DNA of 64,000 nt from Nonomuraea thailandensis (GCF_024172165.1 NZ_JAMZEB010000002.1:2935501-2999500); one strand, 5' to 3'. Counted from the stretch's first letter, positions 52,371-60,094 are shown. Notes: a model not told the origin generated them from the letters alone. Translations and numbers: made by a program.

Positions 52371-53543
52371 CTACTTTGTAAAGGCGCCGGGCCGGGCCAG
52401 GTAGGCCGTGCCCTTCCCCGAAACCCGCGGCGAAGGAACGGCGGCCGGGACGAAGGCGGACTGCCCAGGCCGCAGCGTCAGGTCGTCCCCGAGCCTGGCC
52501 TCGCCCTCGACGCAGAGCACGATCCCCGGCACGCCGCCGGGCAGGGTGTGGGCGTCCGCCCCGGTCAGCTCGTAGCGGGTGAGGGCGAACTCGGGGGCGG
52601 GCGGCCGGTAGTCGTAGGCGCCCGGGCCGCCGGCAGCCGGCTCGACGAGGTGCGGGCCGGACGGAGCGAAGTCCACCACGCGCATGAGCTCCGGCACGTC
52701 CACGTGCTTGGTGGTGAGCCCGCAGCGCAGCACGTTGTCGGAGTTGGCCATGATCTCCACCCCGATGCCGCCGAGGTAGGCGTGCGGCACGCCGGCGCCC
52801 AGGTAGAGCGCCTCGCCCGGCCGCAGCGTGACGTGGTGCAGGAGGAGCGCGGCCACGATGCCGGGGTCGCCGGGGCAGGCGCGGGCGATGCCGGCGTGGA
52901 CGGCCAGGTCCGGGTCCGGCGACGCCAGCAGGGCCGCCTCGGCCTCGGCGCGCAGGGGTCGCGCGGCGTCGTCCAGCATCGCGGCGAACACGGTGCGCAG
53001 CGCCTGCGCCGGCTCACCGGCGCGCAGCGTCTCGATCCAGGGCCGCAGGCCGGGCACGCCGAGCCGGTCGAGCAGGCCGGCGGCGGCCTCGGGGGAGCGG
53101 AAGCCGCACAACCCGTGGAACGGGGTGAGCGCGCAGACCATCTCGGGCTTGTGGGAGGCGTCCTTGTAGGTGCGGGTGTAGTCGTCCATCGGGATCCCGC
53201 GGGCGTTCTCGTCGGCGTACCCGGCCTCGGCCTGCGCGGTCGTGGGATGGACCTGGAGGGACAGCGGCCGCTCGATGGCCAGCACCTTCAGCAGGTAGGG
53301 CAGGACGGGGCCGAACCGCTCGGCGCAGCGCTCGCCGAGGGTGGCGGCGGGGTCGCGGGCGATGAGCTCGTTCAGCGGGACGCCGCCGGCGGTCGAGGGC
53401 GCTCCCGGATGGGCGCCCATCCAGAGCTCGGCCTGCGGCTCGCCGGTCGGCTCGGTGCCGAACAACTCGGGCAGGGCGGTGACCGAGCCCCAGTCGTAGG
53501 GGCGGATGGTGGTGGCCAGGCGCATGGGCGTGGCGTGTGGCAC
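52371..53543 (-). CDS. manA: Mannose-6-phosphate isomerase, class I
   Basis: A 390-residue zinc enzyme interconverting fructose-6-P and mannose-6-P, feeding GDP-mannose and mycothiol/cell-wall glycan routes. Zinc and active-site motifs: LSLQVHPTTAQAEAGYADEN, DASHKPEMVCALTPF, YLGAGVPHAYLGGIGVEIMANSDNVLRCGLT. The GTG start is preferred because GGAG is 9 nt upstream; an in-frame ATG six codons later has no ribosome site. Monocistronic. Confidence 0.95.
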   Translation of the reverse strand: MPHATPMRLATTIRPYDWGSVTALPELFGTEPTGEPQAELWMGAHPGAPSTAGGVPLNELIARDPAATLGERCAERFGPVLPYLLKVLAIERPLSLQVHPTTAQAEAGYADENARGIPMDDYTRTYKDASHKPEMVCALTPFHGLCGFRSPEAAAGLLDRLGVPGLRPWIETLRAGEPAQALRTVFAAMLDDAARPLRAEAEAALLASPDPDLAVHAGIARACPGDPGIVAALLLHHVTLRPGEALYLGAGVPHAYLGGIGVEIMANSDNVLRCGLTTKHVDVPELMRVVDFAPSGPHLVEPAAGGPGAYDYRPPAPEFALTRYELTGADAHTLPGGVPGIVLCVEGEARLGDDLTLRPGQSAFVPAAVPSPRVSGKGTAYLARPGAFTK

Positions 53544-53649
53544 GGCGGTGGCTCCAATCGTCGTCGTCTGGAGCGTAGAGCGTGCACGTGACGCGTGCGT
53601 GGCCGGGTGTTGGACGAGCGGTTGTACGGCGGGCGTGTCCGCCGGGCGG

Positions 53650-53690
53650 CCGGGTCCGGTTCACCGTGGACACGGCGGAGCCGGACCCGG
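53650..53690 (-). terminator. Hairpin downstream of the P450-oxidase-cucumopine-like operon
   Basis: CCGGGTCCGG and CCGGACCCGG form a perfect 10-bp stem separated by 21 nt that themselves can pair partly (CCGT...ACGG). It lies about 105 nt past the P450 stop, beyond the tandem repeats, and before manA. Likely the operon terminator. Confidence 0.5.
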
Positions 53691-53734
53691 CGCTGCGCCG
53701 ACGGGCGCGGGCGTGCGCGGCAGGTCGAGCCGGG

Positions 53735-53822
53735 GCTCAGCGGGCGCGTGGGCCGAGCCCTGGGCTCAGCGGGCGTGCGGGCCGGTGCCTGGCGCTCAGC
53801 GGGCGCGGGGGCCGAGCACGAC
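53735..53822 (-). repeat. Three stop-spanning tandem copies (29-30-bp period) at the P450 3' end
   Basis: CTCAGCGGGCG followed by a G/C-rich tail ending GGGCCG(A/G) recurs at 53736, 53765 and 53795. The right-hand copy contains the last codons and TGA of the P450 (reading LGPRAR-stop on the minus strand); the two others lie downstream and repeat the same end with a few substitutions. Confidence 0.85.
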
Positions 53823-55088
53823 CGGCATCGTCCGCGTGCTGTTGCCCAGCAGCGTGTCCAGCGGCGGCAGCTCCTCCACCGGCCGGGCCAGCGCCATGTC
53901 GGGGAACGCCTCGAACAGCGCCTTGATCGCGATCTCGCCCTCCAGCCTGGCCAGCGGCGCGCCGAGGCAGAAGTGCGGCCCGTGCCCGAAGGCCAGGTGC
54001 GTGAACTGCTCCCGGGTGACGTCGAAGACGTGGGCGTCGTCGCCGTACTGGTGCGGGTCCCGGCCGGCGGAGGCGAAGCAGGCCAGCACGGGCTCGCCCG
54101 TGCGCAGTCGCACCCCGTCGATCTCGACGTCGCGCACGGCGTAGCGCATCGGGAAGTAGGCGATCGGCGAGTCCCAGCGCAGCGTCTCCTCCACCGCGGC
54201 GCTGTAGGGGCACTGCCCGGAGCGCAGCAGGTCGAGCTGCCCCCGCTCGGTGAGCAGCGCGCCGATGGCGTTGGTGATCAGGTTGACGGTGGTGACGTGG
54301 CCGGCGATGAACAGCAGCTCGATGGTGGCGAACAGCTCGTCCTCCGACAGCCGCCCGCCGTCCTTCTCGTGCAGCGCGAACAGGTCGCTGATGAGGTCCT
54401 CGCCGGGCGTGCCGCGCCGCTCGTCGATGATCTGGTCGAGCAGCTCGCGCAGTTCCTTGCGCAGCCCGGGCGAGTCCTCCAGGCCGCCGACCTGGGCGAC
54501 GGCGTCGGTGAGCCGGTGCAGCTCGTCCTGGTGCCTGGCCGGGATGCCGATCAGCTCGGAGATGACCTCGCGCGGCAGCGGGTAGGCGAACTCCAGCCGC
54601 AGGTCCACCGGCTGGTCGGGCAGCAGCTCGGCGAGCCGGTCGATCAGGCGGGCAGTGAGCTCCTCGATGCGCGGGCGCAGCCCGTTCAGCCGCCGCTGCG
54701 AGAACGCGGTGGTCAGCGGCATGCGCAGCCGGCGGTGGCGCTCTCCTTCTGCGTTGAGCAGGGACGTGTCGGTGACGATGCGGTCGATGGCCGTGCCGGG
54801 CGGCATGGCGTGCCGCCCGGTCCAGTGGTGCAGCTCCCTGGACATGTCCGGGTGGGTCAGGACGGTCAGCAGCGTCGCGTACCGGGTGGCGGCCCAGGCG
54901 GGCACGCCCTCGGCGGTGATGGGCACGAGCGGGCCCGCCTGCCGCAGCCGGTCGTTGTCGGCGTGCATGTCGGCGGTGGCCGGGTCGAGCACGAAACGAT
55001 CCGCCTGCTCGGCGCGGCCGTCGCCGTCGCCGTCGAGGCCGGTGGCGCCGTCCAGGTGGCGCGCCCGGTCGGAGCGCTGGTCGGTCAT
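53796..55088 (-). CDS. Cytochrome P450 of the cucumopine-like operon
   Basis: A 430-residue P450. NAEGERHRRLRMPLTTAFSQRRL replaces the common DPPEHTRLRR; I-helix LLFIAGHVTTVNL has Val in place of the acidic residue; K-helix EETLRWDSPIAYFPMRYA; heme loop FGHGPHFCLGAPLARLE. The ATG overlaps the stop of the FAD oxidase (ATGA), so it is the last gene of a coupled three-gene operon. It probably modifies the product of the upstream pair. Reaction type uncertain because of the I-helix change. Confidence 0.92.
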   Translation of the reverse strand: MTDQRSDRARHLDGATGLDGDGDGRAEQADRFVLDPATADMHADNDRLRQAGPLVPITAEGVPAWAATRYATLLTVLTHPDMSRELHHWTGRHAMPPGTAIDRIVTDTSLLNAEGERHRRLRMPLTTAFSQRRLNGLRPRIEELTARLIDRLAELLPDQPVDLRLEFAYPLPREVISELIGIPARHQDELHRLTDAVAQVGGLEDSPGLRKELRELLDQIIDERRGTPGEDLISDLFALHEKDGGRLSEDELFATIELLFIAGHVTTVNLITNAIGALLTERGQLDLLRSGQCPYSAAVEETLRWDSPIAYFPMRYAVRDVEIDGVRLRTGEPVLACFASAGRDPHQYGDDAHVFDVTREQFTHLAFGHGPHFCLGAPLARLEGEIAIKALFEAFPDMALARPVEELPPLDTLLGNSTRTMPVVLGPRAR

Positions 55089-56185
55089 CGCGTCAGCCCC
55101 GTCCGTGTGGGGCCGACCGCCAGCGCGGTCACGTCCATGCCCGGGTCCCGATCGAGGTAGAGGTCGCGGACCAGCTCGCCGGCGGCCGGCGCGTTGCACA
55201 GGCCGTGGCCGGAGAAGCCGGTGGCGTACAGGAAGGCCGGCGGCCCCGGCTGGTGGCCGATGAAGGCGGTCTTGTCGGGGCTGGCGTCGCGCAGGCCGGT
55301 GACGGCGGTGTGCAGGCCGAGCCCGGCCAGGCTCGGGTACGTCTCGACGAGCCGTGCGGCCACCTCCCGGCGCCAGGACTCGCGGTCGGGGCCCGGGTAG
55401 CCCATGCCGATGAGCAGCCGGTCGCCGCGGTTGCGGATCAGCAGGCCGCTGGCGGCGTGCAGCGTGACCGGGACCTCCGGCGTGCCGGGCGGCAGCGGGT
55501 CGGTGGTGAGCAGCTCCTGCTCGATCGGCTCGGTGAGCGGCATGTCCACGCCGGCGCAGCGCACCAGCGAGGCCGACCAGGCGCCGGCCGCGCACACGAT
55601 GGCGTCGGCGGACAGCTCCCCGTCGGCGGTCTGCACGCGCCCGGCCTCCGGGTCGATGGCGGTGACGGGACAGCCGGTACGCAGCGCCGCCCCCGCCTGC
55701 TCGGCGGCCCGCGCGTAGGCGGTGACGATGGCGGCGGTGTCGGAGATGTAGGCGTCGGGCGAGTACGCGGCGCCCAGCAGCCGCAGGTCGCCGATGAGCG
55801 GGTTGCGCTCCCTGGCCTCCTCGGCGCTGATCAGCTCGACGTCCACGCCGGCGGCCCGCTGCGCCGCCAGGTCGGCGTTGAACGCGGCGAGCTGGTCGGG
55901 CTCGGTGAACAGCACCAGGTAGCCGACCTGCCGCAGCGGCAGCTCGGTGCCCGGCCTGCTGGGAAAGGCCCGGTACGCCTCCAGGCTGCGGACGGCCAGC
56001 GACGAGCTGACCGGGTTGCCGGCGAAGTACGAGCGCACCACGTCGGCGGTGGCGCGGGAGGCGCCGGAGCCGAGCGTGCCGCGCTCCAGCAGCGTCACGT
56101 CGACCCCGGCCTCGGCCAGGTGGAAGGCGATCGACAGCCCGATGACGCCGCCGCCGATCACCACCACCCGCGAGCCCGCGCTCAT
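55085..56185 (-). CDS. FAD-dependent amine/amino-acid oxidase (DAO/sarcosine oxidase type)
   Basis: A 366-residue flavoprotein: dinucleotide motif RVVVIGGGVIGLSIAFHLAEAGVDVTLLER at the N-terminus, ADAIVCAAGAWSASL mid-protein and ATGFSGHGLCNAPAAGELVRDL near the C-terminus, the standard DAO fold. Relatives oxidise C-N bonds of secondary amines, including opines and sarcosine. Both junctions are ATGA overlaps. Placed between a cucumopine-synthase-like protein and a P450, it is well suited to oxidise or aromatise an imine/amine product; that is inference. Confidence 0.92.
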   Translation of the reverse strand: MSAGSRVVVIGGGVIGLSIAFHLAEAGVDVTLLERGTLGSGASRATADVVRSYFAGNPVSSSLAVRSLEAYRAFPSRPGTELPLRQVGYLVLFTEPDQLAAFNADLAAQRAAGVDVELISAEEARERNPLIGDLRLLGAAYSPDAYISDTAAIVTAYARAAEQAGAALRTGCPVTAIDPEAGRVQTADGELSADAIVCAAGAWSASLVRCAGVDMPLTEPIEQELLTTDPLPPGTPEVPVTLHAASGLLIRNRGDRLLIGMGYPGPDRESWRREVAARLVETYPSLAGLGLHTAVTGLRDASPDKTAFIGHQPGPPAFLYATGFSGHGLCNAPAAGELVRDLYLDRDPGMDVTALAVGPTRTGLTR

Positions 56186-57126
56186 GTGGCCGCCACCGTC
56201 CTGCGCAGGTGTGCGCCCGCCTCCCAGGGGAACAGGTGCAGGTTCCAGCCGCCGAGGCAGTTGCAGTAGAGCGCCATGTGGGCCATGATCGCGACGAAGT
56301 CCTCGTGGTCGTCGAGCCGCTCCAGCCCCGACAGCAGCCGCTGCGTGAAGTCCCACAGGCGGTCGAGGCCGCAGTAGCCGAGGAACTCGGCGGGCGTGTG
56401 GGCGAGCTGCCTGGTCATCTGGCGCAGCCACGGCATGGGCATGCCGTCCAGTGCGGCGCGCACGAGCCCGCCGTAGCAGCTGTAGCCGAGCGGGCGGGTC
56501 TCGCCGTTGACGAACAGCAGAGTGGTCAGGACCGTCTCGTAGCTGCCCGCGCCTGATGGGATGCGGCCCTGGTGCAGGTCGATCAGCTCCTGCGGCGGGT
56601 CCAGCCAGATGCGCTCGGTCTCGGCGTGCACCTCGATGGCGAGCCGGTTGAGCTCGGGGTCGCCGACGGGCAGGCGGGGCAGGATGTGGCCGCCCTGCTC
56701 GCCGGCGCGGCGCACCTCGGCGATGACGGGCTGCTTGGTCTCGTAGACCGAGCGCCACACCTCGCGGCCGGCCTGGGCGAGGGCGTCGAGGTCGGCGTCG
56801 GCGACCTTGCCGATGGGGGTGGCCTGCATGGGCTCGGTGAGCTCGCCGTACTTGATGCCCAGGTGCTGCAGCCGGGAGCAGAACAGGGTGCCGTCGGGCA
56901 CCGTGCGCCGGTCCACCTTGTACTCGGCCGGGGTGTGCAGCAACGAGTACACCGGAGCGACGTGGTACAGGTGGTATCCGGCTACGAGGGCGTGGCCCTG
57001 GAGGCTCTGGTAGGGCAGCCCGTCCCAGAGGGCCTGGGCCAGGGAGGGGTTGCGCTGGTCGAGTTCGGCGGCCACGGTGATGCCGATGCCGGGCCAGGTG
57101 ATTTCCACATGCTTAGTATCGTTCAC
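56182..57126 (-). CDS. Cyclophilin-like protein resembling cucumopine synthase (putative Pictet-Spengler-type enzyme)
   Basis: A 314-residue protein. Residues 1-140 match the DUF3830/cyclophilin-like pattern: EITWPGIGITVAAELDQRNP, LPYQSLQGHALVAGYHLYHV, PDGTLFCSRLQHLGIKYGEL. Residues 150-314 are helical (GDPELNRLAIEVHAETERIW; LRQMTRQLAHTPAEFLGYCG; FTQRLLSGLERLDDHEDF), like the C-terminal helical bundle of cucumopine synthase. That enzyme condenses histidine with 2-oxoglutarate. The GTG start has no good ribosome site; a downstream GTG before EITWPG is possible. It is first in the operon with the FAD oxidase and P450. Recognition is from memory of the family, so the catalytic role is a hypothesis. 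Confidence 0.65.
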   Translation of the reverse strand: MNDTKHVEITWPGIGITVAAELDQRNPSLAQALWDGLPYQSLQGHALVAGYHLYHVAPVYSLLHTPAEYKVDRRTVPDGTLFCSRLQHLGIKYGELTEPMQATPIGKVADADLDALAQAGREVWRSVYETKQPVIAEVRRAGEQGGHILPRLPVGDPELNRLAIEVHAETERIWLDPPQELIDLHQGRIPSGAGSYETVLTTLLFVNGETRPLGYSCYGGLVRAALDGMPMPWLRQMTRQLAHTPAEFLGYCGLDRLWDFTQRLLSGLERLDDHEDFVAIMAHMALYCNCLGGWNLHLFPWEAGAHLRRTVAAT

Positions 57127-57129
57127 AGT

Positions 57130-57147
57130 ACGTCACTCTAACGTCAC
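57130..57147 (-). promoter_or_regulatory. ACGTCAC direct repeats (11-bp period) upstream of the cucumopine-like operon
   Basis: ACGTCAC occurs at 57130-57136 and 57141-57147, one helical turn apart, 4-21 nt before the first gene. They may be activator or repressor half-sites or overlap the promoter. No regulator gene is part of this operon; the SARP gene further right is a candidate by distance only. Confidence 0.4.
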
Positions 57148-57300
57148 GCTATGTGGCGATAGTGGATGGGCCCGGCGTATTTACCGGGAGATGACTTAGC
57201 CGGAAATCGCCAGGTCGCGGCCGCGTCGACGCTTCGGCATGTTTCGGCAAGACACGTCGCCGGCACGGCTGTTCCGGCCGTGCCGATCTACGCTTCCCGC

Positions 57301-57492
57301 ATGGCGTTTCTCATCCCAGAGATCAAGGTCGGCCTGGCCGAGCTCGGCGGCGGGCCCTCCGCTTGGTGCGCGAAATGCGGCAAGCGTGCGACCCTGTACT
57401 TCGTCGATCCGGCGACCGGAAGCTCCACCTACATCTGCACGGCCGACGCCGGCCCCGAGGTGGAGGCGATGCTGCTGCGCTCCGCGGACTAG
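57301..57492 (+). CDS. Small zinc-ribbon-like protein
   Basis: A 63-residue protein with WCAKCGKRATLYFVDPATGSSTYICTADAGPE: a CxxC pair and a later single Cys, consistent with a half zinc ribbon. The ATG has no visible ribosome site, so leaderless translation is needed, and the gene ends in a 4-nt convergent overlap with the membrane protease-like gene. The frame is open upstream to 57166. I do not recognise a family; similar small CxxC proteins occur widely in actinobacteria. Confidence 0.5.
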   Translation: MAFLIPEIKVGLAELGGGPSAWCAKCGKRATLYFVDPATGSSTYICTADAGPEVEAMLLRSAD

Positions 57493-58730
57493 GCGACCCC
57501 CGCCGTGCGGCGGCCCGCCAGGCGGGCCGCGTACTCCTTGACCGCCAGGACGAGGGCCAGGGCCTCGGGGCCCAGGAGCAGGGTGACGCAGAGCAGGCGG
57601 TACCAGAAGGCGGCCGTCAGCGGGCCTTCGGCCAGGCCCTCGGCGGCCCAGCTCAAGGTCTGGGCGAAGACCGGCAGCAGCAGCACGCAGAACCAGACGA
57701 TCACGCCCGCGAAGCCCGCCAGCCAGACCCAGCGGAACCAGCGGCCCACACGCAGGTCGGTGTCCGTCGCCTCGGCCAGCTCCGCCTCCTCCTCGGCCGT
57801 CAGCCGGGAGAAGGCGCGCTTGAGCATCAGCGTCTTCACGCGCCACAGGTTGCGGCAGCCCAGGGCGTTGATCAGCACCGCGTACAGGTCGGTGCGCAGG
57901 AAGACCAGGCTCTGCCAGAGCATCTGCATGACCTTGATGAACACCCAGGCCGCCAGCAGCGACCCGACCAGCTCCGGGGCCTGCCACAGGCCGGTGTCGA
58001 TCAGCAGCCGGCCGGTGAGCAGCGCGGCCAGCAGGACGGAGTCCACGGCCAGGCCCGCCAGCAGAGGGCCGTAGCGCCGGCGGCGGGGGAGCGTCCAGAG
58101 CTGGGTGAGGTCGGTCTCGAAGACCAGCATCCACAGGCGGCGGTCGATGCCGAAGCGGGTCTGGATGCCCAGTGCCCGCGCGCCCAGCCAGTGCCCGCAC
58201 TCGTGGCTGGCCGCCGCGAACCACACGAACGGCAGCCAGGCCAGGGCGCTGAGCCCGATGTCGTCGAAGGGGAACGCGTCCACCGCCGGATCGGGGAGCA
58301 GGCCGGGCCGCAGGGCGAAGACGGCCAGCGCGTAGAGCAGGCAGGCGGCGTAGAAGACCCAGGCCACGCGGCCGAAGAAGGGGCGTACGGTCTCCGGGCG
58401 CACGCTGGTCATCCAGCGGCGGGCCTGGATGGGCGCGGTGCGCACGGGGGCGGAGGCGTCCTCGGCGTCGCCGGAGTCCAGGAAGCCGAGCTCGCCGAGG
58501 ACCTCCACGAAGGACGGGACGTTGACGGGCTCGCCGGCGAACGCCTCCGCCTCGGCGGCCGCCTCCTCGACGCTCGCGCCGCGCTGCAGGGCGGCGATCA
58601 CCACTCCGCCGACCGCCGGGATCGTCACGAACGTGCCGCTGGCGGGGTCGCCGACCAGGACCTCGTCGTCGCCCTCGGGCACGACGCTGAGCGGCTTGAG
58701 CCTGACCGGAGCGGTGCCGGAGGCGCTCAT
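57489..58730 (-). CDS. Membrane M50-like HExxH protein with PqqD-like N-terminus
   Basis: A 413-residue protein. Residues 10-90 (VRLKPLSVVPEGDDEVLVGDP, TFVTIPAVGGVVIAALQRGASVEEA, PSFVEVLGELGFLD) have the beta-strand plus three-helix plan of PqqD/RiPP-recognition domains, which bind leader peptides. After it come about seven membrane segments, with HECGH at residues 176-180 (FAAASHECGHWLGARALG), a site-2-protease-type zinc motif. Probable role: leader removal and/or export of a ribosomal peptide. The ATG overlaps the ThiF-like gene stop (ATGA), so production is coupled to the modifying enzyme. Some family members act in peptide maturation without proven proteolysis. Confidence 0.78.
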   Translation of the reverse strand: MSASGTAPVRLKPLSVVPEGDDEVLVGDPASGTFVTIPAVGGVVIAALQRGASVEEAAAEAEAFAGEPVNVPSFVEVLGELGFLDSGDAEDASAPVRTAPIQARRWMTSVRPETVRPFFGRVAWVFYAACLLYALAVFALRPGLLPDPAVDAFPFDDIGLSALAWLPFVWFAAASHECGHWLGARALGIQTRFGIDRRLWMLVFETDLTQLWTLPRRRRYGPLLAGLAVDSVLLAALLTGRLLIDTGLWQAPELVGSLLAAWVFIKVMQMLWQSLVFLRTDLYAVLINALGCRNLWRVKTLMLKRAFSRLTAEEEAELAEATDTDLRVGRWFRWVWLAGFAGVIVWFCVLLLPVFAQTLSWAAEGLAEGPLTAAFWYRLLCVTLLLGPEALALVLAVKEYAARLAGRRTAGVA

Positions 58731-59827
58731 CCGCGCTCACCCTCGCGCGCCGGCGCCAGGGCGCACACCTGGCAGTCCGGGTTCCTGGGCAGGGGCTGCC
58801 ACTCGGGCACCAGCCCGTTGCGCAGGTCCAGGGTGACGCGGTGACCGGCCGCGCGGGGCGGCTCGTACCCGGTGAGGTAGCGCTGTGCCTCCAGGGCGAG
58901 CAGCGAGCCGACCTGCATCGCCATCGGCCCGGTGAGCGGGTTGCTCAGCTTCATGTTCTCCACGATCCGGTAGGCGACCGCGTCCGGCCCGCCCCCGGTC
59001 GGCCGGTCGGCGTAGTCGCAGGCCAGGCAGGCCGTGCGGCCGGGGTCCACGGACAGGTACATGAGCTGGCTGCGGTTGGCCCCGCCCAGCACGTACGGGA
59101 CGCCGTTGCGCACCGCGGCCTCGTTGGCCCAGAGGTTGGCGTGCGGATGGCCGTCGAGGCCGCCCGCCACGAGATCGACGCCCTGGATGAGGTCGTCGAG
59201 GTCCTCGGGGGAGGAGACCCAGCGGTCGGCGGCGTGCACCTTGATGCGCGGGTCGTAGTCGCGCACCCACGCGGCGGCCCGCTCGGCCTTCGACAGGCCG
59301 ATGTCGGCGTGGTGGTAGAGGAACTGCCGGGCGAAGTTGCGGGACTCGACGCGGTCCTGGTCGACCAGGGTCATCTCGCCGACGCCGAGGCCGGCCAGGC
59401 ACTGGACGAGGGAGGAGCCGCCGCCGCCGACCCCGAGCACGAGGACGTGGGCCTGGCTGAGCGGCCGGTGGAAGGCGGCCCGCCGGCGCTCCAGGCCGGC
59501 GTAGGTGCCGTAGAAGCTGAGGTTGGAGAAGTGCCGCTCGTCCTCGTCCGGGTCGCCGAGGGTCCGGCCGTCGGCGTCCTCGACCAGGCCGAGGGAGTCG
59601 AGCCCGCTCAGGCCGCCGCTGACGTCCTGCTCCGAGAGCGGGATGCCGCGCCGCTGGAGCGAGACGCTCAGCTCGGCCGCGGTCTGCGGGGCCCGGCGCA
59701 GCTCGGCGAGGAGCGCGGCCACGTGCCCCTCCGGGTCGTCCAGGGTGATCGCCTCACGAGCGTCGAAGACCACCAGGAGATCGTCACCGATCGTCTCCCA
59801 CTCGCATTCCTTCAACGCCACACGCAT
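58727..59827 (-). CDS. ThiF/MoeB/HesA-like adenylating enzyme, putative peptide modifier
   Basis: A 366-residue E1-like protein. Residues 1-95 form a leader-binding-like N-terminal domain (DDLLVVFDAREAITLDDPEGHVAALLAEL). The adenylation domain has nucleotide loop VLGVGGGGSSL (131-140), DQDRVESRNFARQ (156-168; Asp and Arg contacts to ATP), and zinc Cys pairs CLAC (267-270) and CQVC (352-355). E1-like enzymes of this type activate peptide C-termini or backbone carbonyls, as MccB does in microcin C7. The start was chosen by GGGAGG 6 nt upstream. It is placed between the tiny peptide gene and the M50-like gene. A thiamin or molybdopterin role is unlikely, since no ThiS/MoaD partner is present. 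Confidence 0.85.
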   Translation of the reverse strand: MRVALKECEWETIGDDLLVVFDAREAITLDDPEGHVAALLAELRRAPQTAAELSVSLQRRGIPLSEQDVSGGLSGLDSLGLVEDADGRTLGDPDEDERHFSNLSFYGTYAGLERRRAAFHRPLSQAHVLVLGVGGGGSSLVQCLAGLGVGEMTLVDQDRVESRNFARQFLYHHADIGLSKAERAAAWVRDYDPRIKVHAADRWVSSPEDLDDLIQGVDLVAGGLDGHPHANLWANEAAVRNGVPYVLGGANRSQLMYLSVDPGRTACLACDYADRPTGGGPDAVAYRIVENMKLSNPLTGPMAMQVGSLLALEAQRYLTGYEPPRAAGHRVTLDLRNGLVPEWQPLPRNPDCQVCALAPAREGERG

Positions 59828-59863
59828 CGTGTGCCTCCCGCGCCGGCCGGTAGTCATGAAAGA

Positions 59864-59898
59864 CCCGCGGGGAGGAGCGTGGCGCCCCTCCCCGCGGG
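59864..59898 (-). terminator. Readthrough hairpin between peptide gene and ThiF-like gene
   Basis: CCCGCGGGGAGG and CCTCCCCGCGGG form a perfect 12-bp stem with an 11-nt loop, 27 nt after the peptide stop and 37 nt before the enzyme start. Such partial terminators are common behind ribosomal-peptide precursor genes, where they make the precursor more abundant than its enzymes. No T-tract follows. Confidence 0.65.
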
Positions 59899-59924
59899 GG
59901 AAATCGTCAGGCGGTGTCAGCGCC

Positions 59925-59984
59925 TCACGTGGCGGGGTTCTGAGTAGCCTTGACGGACTCGACCTTCTTGACCTTGATCTCCAT
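59925..59984 (-). CDS. 19-residue putative ribosomal precursor peptide
   Basis: Translation MEIKVKKVESVKATQNPAT. The ATG is preceded by GAGGAGG at 7 nt, the best ribosome site in the region, and the reading frame closes with TGA. The N-terminal half alternates Lys/Glu with Val/Ile (leader-like, suited to a recognition domain); the C-terminal seven residues ATQNPAT are small and polar (core-like). It is followed by a hairpin, then by ThiF-like and M50-like genes on the same strand, and preceded by SARP-type direct repeats. Size recalls the very short precursors of microcin C7 (7 residues) and pantocin-like systems, but the sequence is not one I recognise. That it is translated and modified is inference. 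Confidence 0.7.
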   Translation of the reverse strand: MEIKVKKVESVKATQNPAT

Positions 59985-60045
59985 GATGTGCCTCCTCATG
60001 GGTTGTGCGGCGCTAGATGCCTTCTGTGACCAGAGTGCGACCTGG

Positions 60046-60073
60046 TACTGAAATAGCGCTGATTTTCCGCTGA
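60046..60073 (-). promoter_or_regulatory. Three direct repeats at exact 11-bp spacing, SARP-type operator
   Basis: On the minus strand TCAGCG (60073-60068), TCAGCG (60062-60057) and TCAGTA (60051-60046) are spaced exactly 11 bp apart with 5-nt spacers. SARP activators bind direct heptamers with this pitch just upstream of a -10 box. The array lies 62-89 nt before the precursor gene, and the divergent gene encodes a SARP. The -10 box itself is not obvious. Confidence 0.6.
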
Positions 60074-60094
60074 ATGCGCAGTTAGGCTGCCAGC

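Noticed and set aside
57166..57300. N-terminal extension of the small zinc-ribbon protein
   Set aside because: The extra 45 residues have no composition or motif support and cover the likely promoter region of the neighbouring operon; the compact CxxC domain starts at the later ATG.
58727..59827. ThiF-like gene as thiamin or molybdopterin biosynthesis
   Set aside because: No ubiquitin-like carrier (ThiS/MoaD) or other cofactor genes are present; an N-terminal leader-binding-like domain and the adjacent tiny peptide gene suit peptide modification better.
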